NCBI RefSeq assembly: GCF_002813445.1
Contig: NZ_PHHD01000001.1
Coordinates: forward strand, 4,216,001 to 4,280,000
Length of the DNA stretch: 64,000 nt
Source of the DNA: Pseudomonas tolaasii NCPPB 2192
GTDB taxonomy: Bacteria > Pseudomonadota > Gammaproteobacteria > Pseudomonadales > Pseudomonadaceae
Direction of reading: 5' to 3'
A program made the translations under genes and the position numbers. The notes beneath the pieces are model-generated. The model did not search any database. It was not told the DNA's origin and saw only the letters and a program-made list of their open reading frames with translations. This document shows, one piece after another, positions 40,499 to 47,857 of this stretch; positions within the stretch are counted from its first letter, which is position 1, and each line of letters begins with the position of its first letter.

Positions 40499-40559
40499 GT
40501 CTTGAAAACCGGCGGACGTTAATAGCGTCTCCAGGGTTCGAATCCCTGGTTTCCCGCCA
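40499..40559 (+). other. Attachment site: 3' fragment of tRNA-Ser(UGA)
   Basis: The sequence has the anticodon loop CTTGAAA (anticodon TGA), a long variable arm with stem GACG/CGTC (40,514-40,528), the T arm CAGGG-TTCGAAT-CCCTG and the 3' end GCCA. The 5' half of a tRNA is missing; the sequence upstream cannot form acceptor or D stem. This is the crossover fragment left by a phage integrating in a tRNA-Ser gene, directly beside an integrase. Confidence 0.85.
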
Positions 40560-40570
40560 AGATTTACACA

Positions 40571-40595
40571 AAAGCCCCGCGATTGCGGGGCTTTT
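40571..40595. terminator. Terminator between att and int
   Basis: AAAGCCCCGC-GATT-GCGGGGCTTTT, a strong hairpin with A and T runs on either side, behind the leftward integrase gene. Confidence 0.75.
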
Positions 40596-40638
40596 GCGTT
40601 TCTGGCGCTTGGTTGGCACAACGACGAAAACAAGAGGC

Positions 40639-40673
40639 GTTCCGAAACTTTCGGGCAGGAGTTCCGAAACTTT
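40639..40673. promoter_or_regulatory. Direct repeats, probable integrase arm sites
   Basis: GTTCCGAAACTTT occurs at 40,639-40,651 and 40,661-40,673, 22 bases apart (two helical turns), between the attachment core and int. This is the expected position of arm-type integrase binding sites. Confidence 0.6.
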
Positions 40674-40675
40674 GC

Positions 40676-41725
40676 CTATTTAGAGGGCTTGGCGGTCGCG
40701 CCGATCCTCCTGTAAACCCTCTTCGTGATCTCCTGTTTACTGTGTCCGAGCAGGAGGCTTGCGTCACCAATATCGATGATTTCCGAGGCCGCCTTAGGCC
40801 GAATGTCACGAAACTGAAACCCGCCTATCTTCGCCGCGAGCAAGGGGTCCCCTTGGTCAATTGCTTTCTGCTGCGCCTTCTCCCGAGCTTTGTCCCAGCG
40901 CAAGCGCAACATCCCCTTCGTCATCCTCTTACCGTGCTTGTTGATCAGCAGGTATTTTGAAGAGTGGTGCGCATTCCTCTCGGTAATTTCTCTGATCAAT
41001 TGTCCCAGGCTGTTTTCCCCGGCCTCTGTGCGCATCGAGATCCGCAGTTTTAGGCCTGTCTTGCCCTGCGTCACCAAGAAGTAATCACCCTCTGTATCGT
41101 CGCTGCGCATGATGATCACGTCTGCAGGTCGCTGGCCGGTCAAATAGCCCAGGTCCATCGCTTCCTTGAGCTCAGGCTCTGCCATCCCGTAGACCGCATC
41201 CCACACCACCGCATTGGCGTAATAGTCGCGGGGTGTCTCCTTGTTCTTTCTGATCCCCTGGCATGGGTTCTCCCGTTCGGTAAGGCCCCACTCCCGCGCC
41301 ATGTTGAATACGTGAGAGAGCAGGGCGATTTCCCTGTTTGCCCTGACCTTGGCCGTTCGCGCGTCACGGTAGCCAGCGATATTGGCAGGGGTTATAGAGT
41401 CGATGGGCGCGCTATCGAAGGTGGGTCGTAGCTGTTTTAACTCGGCCAGGTTGTCTTTCTGGGTGCGCTCGCCCTTTTTCGGAATGACGTCACGCTCATA
41501 TCTGTCGAAGATTCCCTTCATCGTGGTTAGGTCGGCTGGTTTTTCCTTCGCTTCAAGCTCTGCCCACTTCAGCCTGGCCTTGCCCAGGTCGCCGCCGAGG
41601 GGGATCTCCTTACCGGTTGCGTCGCGATAGTAGTACCCGACCCATACTTTGCCGTTCTTGCGTGGGCGCTTGCGCCTTACCATCCCAGGCGGCAAGTCCC
41701 TGTTCTCTGTATTGCGGGGGCGCAT
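40676..41725 (-). CDS. int: Phage integrase (tyrosine recombinase)
   Basis: 349 residues. N-terminal arm-binding region (VRRKRPRKNGKVWVGYYYRD), core-binding domain 65-155, and catalytic domain with Arg199 (TGQRPAD), Arg306 and Arg309 (FRDIR), His328 (LLGHSK) and Tyr338 (KRVYRR). The first position of the usual HxxR box is Arg, as in several phage integrases. It should recombine attP with tRNA-Ser. Confidence 0.92.
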   Translation of the reverse strand: MRPRNTENRDLPPGMVRRKRPRKNGKVWVGYYYRDATGKEIPLGGDLGKARLKWAELEAKEKPADLTTMKGIFDRYERDVIPKKGERTQKDNLAELKQLRPTFDSAPIDSITPANIAGYRDARTAKVRANREIALLSHVFNMAREWGLTERENPCQGIRKNKETPRDYYANAVVWDAVYGMAEPELKEAMDLGYLTGQRPADVIIMRSDDTEGDYFLVTQGKTGLKLRISMRTEAGENSLGQLIREITERNAHHSSKYLLINKHGKRMTKGMLRLRWDKAREKAQQKAIDQGDPLLAAKIGGFQFRDIRPKAASEIIDIGDASLLLGHSKQEITKRVYRRIGATAKPSK

Positions 41726-41726
41726 A

Positions 41727-41969
41727 TCAATTCACTCTTGAGAAGTCCGGCGTCCAAGCCGGGCGCGCCGGCGGCGGATTTGGATCGACATTAGTTGCGG
41801 TCGCCATGCCCAGCTTCATCCGGGCAAACATTCGGCCAACCAAGGGGCGTCCGCCGCGGCTCTCGACGTACACCCAGTTACGGTCTTTAAGCCACTTGCG
41901 TTGGTGCGCGCGGTGCTTGTACCCGGTCAAGTCAGCAAGTTCTTCATCCGAAAGGATCTCCGCTTCCAT
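41727..41969 (-). CDS. Excisionase-like protein (DUF4224)
   Basis: 80 residues from ATG 41969 with GGGAGG upstream. SDEELADLTGYKHRAHQRKW, then VYVESRGGRPLVGR, is the DUF4224 pattern of a small winged-helix protein found beside integrases, thought to act as Xis. It is one base from int. Confidence 0.8.
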   Translation of the reverse strand: MEAEILSDEELADLTGYKHRAHQRKWLKDRNWVYVESRGGRPLVGRMFARMKLGMATATNVDPNPPPARPAWTPDFSRVN

Positions 41970-41971
41970 GC

Positions 41972-42193
41972 CTACCTCCCGCTGCCCGCAGTGGGCCGCG
42001 CTGTCTTGATGATGTGAATGGCAATGCCGAAGCTGACCAGCAGCCAGGCGCAGGTGCCGGCAAAGGCGTAGAGAATGTCGGCCGTCTCGCCGTCCATGAG
42101 CAGCACCGGGCCGAGCCAGAAGAACCAGCAGACCGTAGCTGACACGTACAGCAAGACGCCCAGCATCAGCAGGGTGAGTTTTATTGAGTACAT
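41972..42193 (-). CDS. Small membrane protein, 73 aa
   Basis: From ATG 42193 (MYSIKLTLLMLGVLLYVSAT), AAGGACA upstream. Two membrane segments (about 5-27 and 38-60). It precedes the excisionase-like gene by 2 bases. Unknown role. Confidence 0.6.
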   Translation of the reverse strand: MYSIKLTLLMLGVLLYVSATVCWFFWLGPVLLMDGETADILYAFAGTCAWLLVSFGIAIHIIKTARPTAGSGR

Positions 42194-42288
42194 GGAGTGT
42201 CCTTGCCGCGCTGGCGGCAGAAGTTGGCCCACCGCTTTCCGGCAGGCACTTATGCTTTAATGAGAAAAATCCTTGCAGGTGGCGCGAA

Positions 42289-42432
42289 ATGGATAAGGCG
42301 TTTAGAAACCCTTTGTTTTTGACTGGGATCCCGTTGGCAATCTGCGGCATTGCGATCACTGCGCCAGCCCTTTGGATTCCCGGTTTGGTTTTGATGGTTT
42401 GTGGGCTGGCGAAGAGCAAGAAACAGCCTTGA
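42289..42432 (+). CDS. Small membrane protein, 47 aa (rightward)
   Basis: Reads MDKAFRNPLFLTGIPLAICG and ends GLAKSKKQP. One or two hydrophobic segments and a basic end. Rightward against the operon, hence a cassette candidate. AGGTGG upstream of ATG. Confidence 0.5.
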   Translation: MDKAFRNPLFLTGIPLAICGIAITAPALWIPGLVLMVCGLAKSKKQP

Positions 42433-42788
42433 TGCTCACCTGCAGGCATATAGGGGAATGGAGTGGTGGCGTATGGCCCCCGTATCTACGGTTGGAAGAA
42501 GGGCGTAGAACAGAAAGTCCGTTCTTTAATCCATCGGTCGTGCGCTTGTCTCATCATCTGGAAGCCCCAATTGCTCACGAATATCGAGGGCACATCCTTT
42601 TCCTCAAATTCGAGTGGCGGCGCCCCAACGACAAAAGTCCTCGCTCGGTCACCGTGATCGAGCCCGCCTCTATTAACGGACTGGGCGAGGTTGCGGCTGA
42701 TCTACATGGCCCGTGGGATGACTACCAGTCGGCGATATCGGAAGCGATGTCCGCAGCCGAGAGATGGGTCGACAGCCAGTTGCCCTGA
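42432..42788 (+). CDS. Hypothetical rightward protein, about 118 aa
   Basis: The C-terminal half is credible coding sequence (HILFLKFEWRRPNDKSPRSV, DLHGPWDDYQSAISEAMSAA). The start is uncertain: ATG 42432 overlaps the previous stop and reads MLTCRHIGEWSGG. The DNA there resembles the CTCACCGGCAGGCATGTAGG element that also follows the gene (42,794-42,813), so the cassette is bordered by related repeats. Confidence 0.45.
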   Translation: MLTCRHIGEWSGGVWPPYLRLEEGRRTESPFFNPSVVRLSHHLEAPIAHEYRGHILFLKFEWRRPNDKSPRSVTVIEPASINGLGEVAADLHGPWDDYQSAISEAMSAAERWVDSQLP

Positions 42789-42794
42789 AGTTGC

Positions 42795-43001
42795 TCACCG
42801 GCAGGCATGTAGGGGGATTGGGGTTAGGAGTAGCCTTTGCTGATGCGCTGGGCGATGGCTTCGAGCTTTTCGGCCATGCTCCACATATCGTTGTTGTCGC
42901 GGCGGGATACCACTGCCGCGCTGGACGTTGCGATCGATCAGGATCTTTGCAGCCAGCAGGATCAGCCAGGCTTCGGCTTTCCGCCGGAAGAACCGCCTCA
43001 T
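42795..43001 (-). CDS. Small phage early protein
   Basis: MRRFFRRKAEAWLILLAAKI and following residues: a basic start and a hydrophobic helix, coupled to the methyltransferase by an ATGA overlap at 42,998-43,001. After about residue 36 the frame becomes Arg/Gln/His-rich. A second frame on the same strand (42,824-42,913; MVSRRDNNDMWSMAEKLEAI from GTG) reads better there, so either two genes overlap or one is frameshifted. Confidence 0.5.
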   Translation of the reverse strand: MRRFFRRKAEAWLILLAAKILIDRNVQRGSGIPPRQQRYVEHGRKARSHRPAHQQRLLLTPIPLHACR

Positions 43002-43474
43002 GGATTTGACCCCTTCATGAACGTGATCCAGTGCGTTTTCTCGCGCTTACCGGACTTGTGGCCAAACAGCGGCTGCTCGTCGGTCAGTGTCAGAATTTCG
43101 CTGACCCGGATCTGGGTTTCGTTCCACTTGAAGATCAGGAACTGGCCTGGTCGCAGCACCCGGAAGCACTCTGCGAAGCCTTTGCGGAGATCGTCCCTCC
43201 AGTCATCGGTGAGGATTCCGTACTTGAGCCGCAACCAGCTTTCGCGGCCGGCGCGCACCAGGTGCGGTGGATCGAACACCACCATATTGAAGCTGGCATC
43301 AGGGAAAGGCAGGTGCCGAAAGTCCATGATGACGTCGGGCTCAACCTTCAACACCCGGCCATCACACAGCACATGCTCTTCGTCGCGGATGTCGCCGAAC
43401 AGAGCGCGCTGGTCACCCTTGTCGAACCACATCATCCGGCTGGCGCTGCATGGATCGAGGACTTGTGCATTCAT
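42998..43474 (-). CDS. Small SAM-dependent methyltransferase
   Basis: 158 residues. VLDPCSASRMMWF is the SAM-binding motif region, FRHLPFPDASFNMVVFDPPH contains the DPP(H) catalytic-type motif, and CFRVLRPGQFLIFKWNE follows as in class I methyltransferases. The DPPH variant is close to the DPPY of N6-adenine or N4-cytosine enzymes, so it may modify phage DNA. Confidence 0.7.
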   Translation of the reverse strand: MNAQVLDPCSASRMMWFDKGDQRALFGDIRDEEHVLCDGRVLKVEPDVIMDFRHLPFPDASFNMVVFDPPHLVRAGRESWLRLKYGILTDDWRDDLRKGFAECFRVLRPGQFLIFKWNETQIRVSEILTLTDEQPLFGHKSGKREKTHWITFMKGSNP

Positions 43475-43527
43475 GGTCTTGGCCCCTTGTAAATGAACAC
43501 GTAGGCGAACCAGAGAGGGGCGATCAT
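43471..43527 (-). CDS. Tiny coupled membrane peptide, 18 aa
   Basis: MIAPLWFAYVFIYKGPRP. It is joined by ATGA overlaps on both sides, to the 43,524 gene before it and the methyltransferase after it. One short hydrophobic helix and a basic end. The positional counterpart behind the ASCH-like gene at 0.7 kb starts MIATLIT and stops, cut off by the rightward cassette there. Confidence 0.4.
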   Translation of the reverse strand: MIAPLWFAYVFIYKGPRP

Positions 43528-43952
43528 GGCGTCACCAGCGGGCTTTCTTCTGCGACCTGGCAAGAGCCGCAACCGTCACCGCACGCACCGCAGAAATCTT
43601 TGCCAACTGCCATGGCGTCGACTTCTCGCTGCAGGCTCGGCACATACCGCACCCATACGCACACTGGGCCGTCTTCGGTGTCGTGGATCGAGAAGAGGAA
43701 CCAGCCATCACCAGCGGGCTGTGTCGGCGCCCAGGCCGTACAATCCGCGATGCCACTGGCGAACCATGCCGCTTGCAATTCATCCGGGGCGTCATCCTCA
43801 AAGTTCCGCTCACGAACCTCCAACCCTCGATCTGTGAACCAGGCGTATGGAATCAGTTCGTCATCAGTCGATGGCCAAGCTGGGTGGGTCCAGCAGCCGG
43901 CCGCGTCTCGCTCAATGGGCAGTGGCTGGATCAAAAAGGTTTTTTCAGACAT
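43524..43952 (-). CDS. Phage early protein, paralogue of the 1.35-kb gene
   Basis: 142 residues. GDGWFLFSIHDTEDGPVCVW is shared with the gene at 1352-1681. The longer C-terminus ends with Cys pairs (DFCGACGDGCGSC), perhaps metal-binding. The leader is identical to the other copy over 48 bases. Confidence 0.65.
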   Translation of the reverse strand: MSEKTFLIQPLPIERDAAGCWTHPAWPSTDDELIPYAWFTDRGLEVRERNFEDDAPDELQAAWFASGIADCTAWAPTQPAGDGWFLFSIHDTEDGPVCVWVRYVPSLQREVDAMAVGKDFCGACGDGCGSCQVAEESPLVTP

Positions 43953-43997
43953 GACTTCGTCCTTGCCGCTATAGCGGCTGACTTTGAAGGGGGAGGG
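43950..43997. repeat. Module A copy 2
   Basis: Identical over 48 bases to 1679-1726, palindrome GCCGCTATAGCGGC at 43,965-43,978. Here the rightward gene 44,044-44,694 follows, unrelated to the cargo behind copy 1. Confidence 0.85.
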
Positions 43998-44043
43998 GTT
44001 AGTAGGTTAAGCTCTCAGTCTTTAGTAACATGGCAGAAATGAA

Positions 44044-44694
44044 ATGAGCAGAACGAACAGTTATTTAATTTTTTGCTACTGTTGTTTATTGTTTTGCGCT
44101 GGAGTTGTGTTTAGTTTCATTTTTACGAAAACGGGTGAGGTGAGCTTTATTACGTTCCTTGGAGCTCTTTCAAGCTTAGCTACAATTGGAGCTGCACTCA
44201 CTGCTGTATATGCATTAAATTCATGGCGCACGCAGTTTAAACATGCAGAAAAGTATCGAATGATCAAAGAGCTAAGGGATATGACTAGTGACTCTGATTT
44301 CATCAGGCGCTTTGTGATATCTGTTCGAGATCAATTGATGAGCTCCTTATATAGCGAGTCGCTTGAAGATGATCCAAGCGAGGTGATGAAGGATTTTGGA
44401 ATGGAACTGTGGTGGCAGCACTCGAAAAGCTTGAATTACGCATGGAACAATATGTGTGAAATACTCAGTGATGAAGACATTTCTAGGTTTGCTACGCGCC
44501 CCTCTGATTTGGATGATTCTGTTACCGAATGGTTTGAGAAGATGATTTATATTGTTTTCGAAGACGGGAGCCCGAGGCTTAGGCGTCACTTGAACTTGGT
44601 AAAGGAAACAGCTAGAGGTGGGAAAGAGATTACGTCTCAATATAAAGAGTTAGAAACGGGCGCGCGCGCTATTATTAAAAATTTATCTGCCTAG
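44044..44694 (+). CDS. Two-helix membrane protein with cytosolic helical domain, moron candidate
   Basis: 216 residues, strongly AT-rich. Two membrane helices (about 7-28 and 38-59) and then a helical cytosolic domain (HAEKYRMIKELRDMTSDSDF onwards). The layout equals DUF4760-like or exclusion proteins of phages, but no family is certain. Rightward within a leftward operon and behind module A. Confidence 0.65.
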   Translation: MSRTNSYLIFCYCCLLFCAGVVFSFIFTKTGEVSFITFLGALSSLATIGAALTAVYALNSWRTQFKHAEKYRMIKELRDMTSDSDFIRRFVISVRDQLMSSLYSESLEDDPSEVMKDFGMELWWQHSKSLNYAWNNMCEILSDEDISRFATRPSDLDDSVTEWFEKMIYIVFEDGSPRLRRHLNLVKETARGGKEITSQYKELETGARAIIKNLSA

Positions 44695-45008
44695 ATATTT
44701 ATCGGATGAGATGTAACCAGATCATGGGCATTCACAACCTTCATGCCGAGGTGTTCGGCGATCAGGACTTCCAAGCGGGCACCCTTTGAATGCTCCCAGC
44801 CGGGCAGGGTGGCCACGGTTTCACAGTCCATCAGGGCGACAATGTCGCGGCGCATGCAGTCGTTCCAAGTGCCGCCGTTGGGGTTGATCTCGGCGGGGTT
44901 GGTGACGGTGTGGCCGCCGGCGCGCAAGTTGGTGGTCATGGCGTGGAAGGCGGCGAAGTTGAGGTCGGGCAGGCCGGTCATGGGGCCGCTGAGGTAGATG
45001 CGCTTCAT
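44691..45008 (-). CDS. DUF4406 protein (nucleoside deoxyribosyltransferase-like)
   Basis: 105 residues. MKRIYLSGPMTGLPDLNFAA, then NPAEINPNGGTWNDCMRRDI, and TLPGWEHSKGARLEVLIAEH are the conserved elements of DUF4406, a Rossmann-like fold related to nucleoside 2-deoxyribosyltransferases. It may act on nucleotides for modified DNA. It overlaps the end of the convergent rightward gene by 4 bases. Confidence 0.8.
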   Translation of the reverse strand: MKRIYLSGPMTGLPDLNFAAFHAMTTNLRAGGHTVTNPAEINPNGGTWNDCMRRDIVALMDCETVATLPGWEHSKGARLEVLIAEHLGMKVVNAHDLVTSHPINI

Positions 45009-45442
45009 GCTGCCTCCTTTCGATCTTCCGGCTTTCGTATCAAGCCCAGGCGTACGCCTTCATCTCGAACAATCAAGATGTCGTCGCCATAGCCCCATGG
45101 ATTCTCGAAGCCGTTATCCATCACGGGCTGGAAATACCCGTAGAGCATCATCTTCCCGCTGAGTACGAACGAACCGATAGATCCGACAAGGCTCTTCAGT
45201 GTGCCGCCGTGCGAGAAGCCGTCCCACGGGCCTTGCCTCGTAACGTTGATGCGGTCCCCGGTGTAGTCATCGAACAGCCAGACGATATTGCGACGGCCAT
45301 TGAGGGCGAGGTATGCATCATGCCCGGCGCCCTTGTTACGAAAGAAGCACCGGCCGCAGTTGGCTATCACCCTGAGGAATTCGTTTGCAGCGATGACTCG
45401 GTCCAGGCGCTGCTGGCCGATGGTTTTGTTTTCTGTAGGCAT
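45005..45442 (-). CDS. Phage early hypothetical protein, 145 aa
   Basis: Mixed alpha/beta. N-terminal helix with two Cys (VIANCGRCFFRNKGAGHDAY), then strands (NIVWLFDDYTGDRINVTRQG, GSFVLSGKMMLYGYF). ATGA overlap with the DUF4406 gene. Conserved-looking, no function recognised. Confidence 0.65.
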   Translation of the reverse strand: MPTENKTIGQQRLDRVIAANEFLRVIANCGRCFFRNKGAGHDAYLALNGRRNIVWLFDDYTGDRINVTRQGPWDGFSHGGTLKSLVGSIGSFVLSGKMMLYGYFQPVMDNGFENPWGYGDDILIVRDEGVRLGLIRKPEDRKEAA

Positions 45443-45500
45443 GGGGAGTCCTCGCGTCTATATGCGGTAAACTAGTAAAAAATTTCGAGGCGAATGTGTA

Positions 45501-46190
45501 ATGGGGCGTGTTCTGGCGATAGTGGGTATTGTTGTAACAGTGGTTTATTTGGTTTTTGTTTGGTGGTTAGTGGGGGAGAGGATTCAATCCCTGCAAACCA
45601 TGGCGCTAAATGAAGTAGGGGATTTTTTAGCAGGTGTGTTTGGACCTTTAGCTATTCTCTGGCTCGTACTGGGGTTTTTCCAGCAGGGCGTAGAACTTCG
45701 GCAAGGGACAGAGGCGCTGAAGATGCAAGCAAAAGAATTAAGGGCGTCAGTGCAGCAGCAGTCAGCTATGGTTGATGTTTCGAAGGAACAGCTACGCACT
45801 GCGATAGATGCAGCAAAGTATGAGAGACAGCTTAACGAAAGAAGTTGTGAGCCGCATACTGGTTTCAAATTTAAGTATATGGTCACTAAAGGCCCTGAGA
45901 ATATCGCTACTTTTGTACTGATTAATACCGGACCCAGATGTCGAGCGTTGAGTGTTATATTTTCCGCCTCTGATTCTGAGCAAATAATTTTGATATATAA
46001 GGAGGTTTTTGCGAGTGAGGAAATTGAAATTGAAGTGCCTGAAAGGCTGCTAAGTATTTCTGAACTAAGAAAGGCTACTCTTAGTTATACAAAAAATAAC
46101 GGAACAGTAAGTCATGAGTTTTATGGTCTAAGGAAAGTCCAGCCTAGATTTGGTCAGCCTTTTGCGGAAGCGGTAAGGCTCTCTAGCTAA
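45501..46190 (+). CDS. Membrane-anchored coiled-coil protein, moron candidate
   Basis: 229 residues, AT-rich. Two N-terminal membrane segments (about 4-25 and 43-61), a coiled coil (ELRQGTEALKMQAKELRASV, about 66-112), then a beta-rich domain (GFKFKYMVTKGPENIATFVL). Same general plan as 44,044-44,694 but unrelated in sequence. Rightward and directly convergent with the methyltransferase gene. Candidate exclusion or defence protein. Confidence 0.65.
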   Translation: MGRVLAIVGIVVTVVYLVFVWWLVGERIQSLQTMALNEVGDFLAGVFGPLAILWLVLGFFQQGVELRQGTEALKMQAKELRASVQQQSAMVDVSKEQLRTAIDAAKYERQLNERSCEPHTGFKFKYMVTKGPENIATFVLINTGPRCRALSVIFSASDSEQIILIYKEVFASEEIEIEVPERLLSISELRKATLSYTKNNGTVSHEFYGLRKVQPRFGQPFAEAVRLSS

Positions 46191-47114
46191 TCAGCAAGCT
46201 TTCATTAGCGCCTCAATTATTCGACGACCAGCCAATGGCGGAACCGCGTTTCCGGTCATGTGCATGGTCAGCCGGTGGTTGTCCGGCCGCTGCGTGTCCT
46301 TCGGGAAAGACTGCGCGGCCATGGCCTCATTGGCAGTGATCATGCGCATCCGGTCACCGTCGACCACGGCCCATCGGTCCAGAGTAGTGATGGTGCCGAT
46401 GGGGCGCTCCAGGCTGCGGCCAGTGAGCCCAGAACCGGAACCGTAGTAGGGCATAACGAACCGCTCGCCGAACCGCTCACGGCCATTCTTCACGCGGGTA
46501 AGCGTAGATTCAGAACGACCTGGCTTGATGATCGGCGACCACTTTCCAGCATTGAAATTGATAATCTCGCTGGCAGGCACGTGCTGGTGCTGCTGGAGTT
46601 GCAGGTGAAGCGGAGCCTTGCTGCGGGAGCACACCATGAACAGACGCACTCGGTGCTGAGGCACGCCGAGGTCGGCGCAGTCCACGATGTGCGGCGCCAG
46701 TGAGTAGCCAAGGCGCTTCATCGCATCTGCCCAGGCCGGGTAGAGAATCCAGTCCATGAACTCCGGCACGTTTTCGATGACGGCAAAGTCGGGCCGATTC
46801 ACCTCTGCGTTCGCCACCGGCGCCCAGGCGGTAGAGCGCGAGTTGTCGTGCTGCGGGTTGCCGGCGGCCTTACCGCGTGCCTTTGCGTGGCCCTGGCAGC
46901 ACGGAGAGGCCAGCATCACGTCATGCTTTGGCACCCGCGACCAGTCAGCCTGGTGCAAGTCCTGGCAGACGTGCTGCGTCTCCGGGTTGTTCTTGGTGTG
47001 CCACTCTACGGCTGCGGGCCAATGGTTGGCAGCCCAGAGCACGTTGAGGCCAGCGTCTTTCCCTCCGCGGGTCCATCCGCCGAAACCAGAAAACAAGTCA
47101 ATTGCTGTGAGCAT
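46191..47114 (-). CDS. DNA cytosine-5 methyltransferase
   Basis: 307 residues, near the minimum length of the family. Motif I DLFSGFGGW, motif IV ASPCCQGH with the catalytic Cys (PC), motif VI ENVPEF, motif VIII QHRVRLF and motif X GNAVPP are all present. The target recognition region is short (about 165-235). Orphan phage enzymes of this type protect DNA from host restriction; no nuclease lies beside it. Confidence 0.9.
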   Translation of the reverse strand: MLTAIDLFSGFGGWTRGGKDAGLNVLWAANHWPAAVEWHTKNNPETQHVCQDLHQADWSRVPKHDVMLASPCCQGHAKARGKAAGNPQHDNSRSTAWAPVANAEVNRPDFAVIENVPEFMDWILYPAWADAMKRLGYSLAPHIVDCADLGVPQHRVRLFMVCSRSKAPLHLQLQQHQHVPASEIINFNAGKWSPIIKPGRSESTLTRVKNGRERFGERFVMPYYGSGSGLTGRSLERPIGTITTLDRWAVVDGDRMRMITANEAMAAQSFPKDTQRPDNHRLTMHMTGNAVPPLAGRRIIEALMKAC

Positions 47115-47121
47115 AGGGGAC

Positions 47122-47145
47122 CCTCGCCGGCTGGCGTGATTCGTT
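47122..47145. repeat. Module B copy 3
   Basis: CCTCGCCGGCTGGCGTGATT plus CGTT, hairpin at 47,125-47,136. It is followed directly by GATATGGGGTATTACGGGTG, which in the left region occurs only at 3545 after an intervening ORF. Confidence 0.8.
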
Positions 47146-47195
47146 GATATGGGGTATTACGGGTGACCGGCATGGAGCCGGATCAGGGAGCGAAC

Positions 47196-47705
47196 ATGGC
47201 TGAAGACACAAAAAATTTCGCAGCATGGATGAGGGCTTCGGACATACAGTCCTCGGTCTCGCGCTGTGCTGACTTGTTCAATAGCGGGGTTTTTAACTCC
47301 AACTCCAGTGCTGGAATTTTGTTTGAGTCTGCAGTAACGCTTTTGCTGATCCATCTGAATGACTTGTTGCAGAAGGCCAAGACGGATGGGAAAAGAATAA
47401 GCTTCGTGGACGACATTGAGATCACTGAAACAATCTCTGATGTCACCGACCTTGTTAGAGCTTGCAGATATGCGGCGTGTCATGTTCCAAGCGGGGAGCA
47501 CAAAATTGAGTCTGGCAAGTTCACCTTTTGCGTAGCTTCTGGATATGGACCTACAGGCTTCGTTATTAATGGCAAGGAAATGGGTTCTGATTATGCCGAT
47601 GACATTGCCGTGTATTACGGTAAGCACCGCCTGTATCTTAAAAGACACCTTTTGCGAAGTTTTGAATTGGTTGCACAAATTTATCGGACGGAGGGCCATT
47701 GGTAA
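47196..47705 (+). CDS. Hypothetical rightward protein, 169 aa, moron candidate
   Basis: From ATG 47196 (MAEDTKNFAAWMRASDIQSS) with GGGAG upstream. Helical N-terminal half (GILFESAVTLLLIHLNDLLQ), then a more beta-like half (FTFCVASGYGPTGFVINGKE). Bordered by module B on the left and module C on the right. Function not recognised. Confidence 0.6.
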   Translation: MAEDTKNFAAWMRASDIQSSVSRCADLFNSGVFNSNSSAGILFESAVTLLLIHLNDLLQKAKTDGKRISFVDDIEITETISDVTDLVRACRYAACHVPSGEHKIESGKFTFCVASGYGPTGFVINGKEMGSDYADDIAVYYGKHRLYLKRHLLRSFELVAQIYRTEGHW

Positions 47706-47706
47706 G

Positions 47707-47732
47707 CGCCGCCCTCCGTTTACCCGATGCAG
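47707..47732. repeat. Module C copy 3
   Basis: CGCCGCCCTCCGTTTACCCG and on; closely related to 4025-4051 and 4328-4351. It ends the 47,196-47,705 cassette. Confidence 0.6.
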
Positions 47733-47789
47733 CAGCGTCTTCTCTTTCGCGCGCTTGTCCCGCTGAATCTGCGCATTGTCTTTGGCCAT
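47733..47789 (-). pseudogene. N-terminal remnant of a phage early gene
   Basis: MAKDNAQIQRDKRAKEKTLL is the start of a common Pseudomonas phage protein. After 20 codons the frame runs into module C and the cassette. The upstream 65 bases match those of the intact gene at 4794-5120, so it marks the same operon position. Confidence 0.6.
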
Positions 47790-47857
47790 GGCCTACCTCT
47801 TCAATTCCACTTGCTGGCAGTGCCAGGCATGCCGGTCGGCGCCGCGCGGCGGTTACC

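Larger units (their letters stand above)
1..40559. mobile_element. Lambdoid siphophage prophage 1 (left end outside window)
   Basis: Continuous phage gene order is visible: leftward early genes, CI/Cro switch, replication genes with iteron origin, Q-like antiterminator, holin, HK97-type terminase-portal-protease-capsid, lambda-type tail, endolysin and spanins, ending at a tRNA-Ser 3' fragment. Capsid and packaging genes are HK97-like while the tail has a lambda G/GT-style frameshift. All structural genes look intact, so the prophage may be functional. Its own integrase and left attachment site must lie left of position 1 unless it shares the integrase at 40.7 kb. Confidence 0.9.
40560..47856. 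mobile_element. Truncated second prophage (integrase and early region only)
   Basis: After the attachment fragment comes integrase, excisionase-like gene and a leftward early region interrupted by rightward genes, closely parallel to 1-5.2 kb. No cI, replication, head or tail genes follow. Homology to the 5.1-kb region runs to about 47,855 and then chromosomal sequence begins. Confidence 0.7.

Noticed and set aside
40451..40559. Complete tRNA-Ser gene
   Set aside because: Only the part from the anticodon arm to CCA is convincing. No 5' acceptor strand or D arm can be placed at the right distance, and the anticodon stem has an A-C mismatch. Treated as an attachment fragment.
47157..47789. Leftward 210-codon gene
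   Set aside because: Only the first 20 codons match a phage protein; the rest is antisense to the rightward gene 47,196-47,705.
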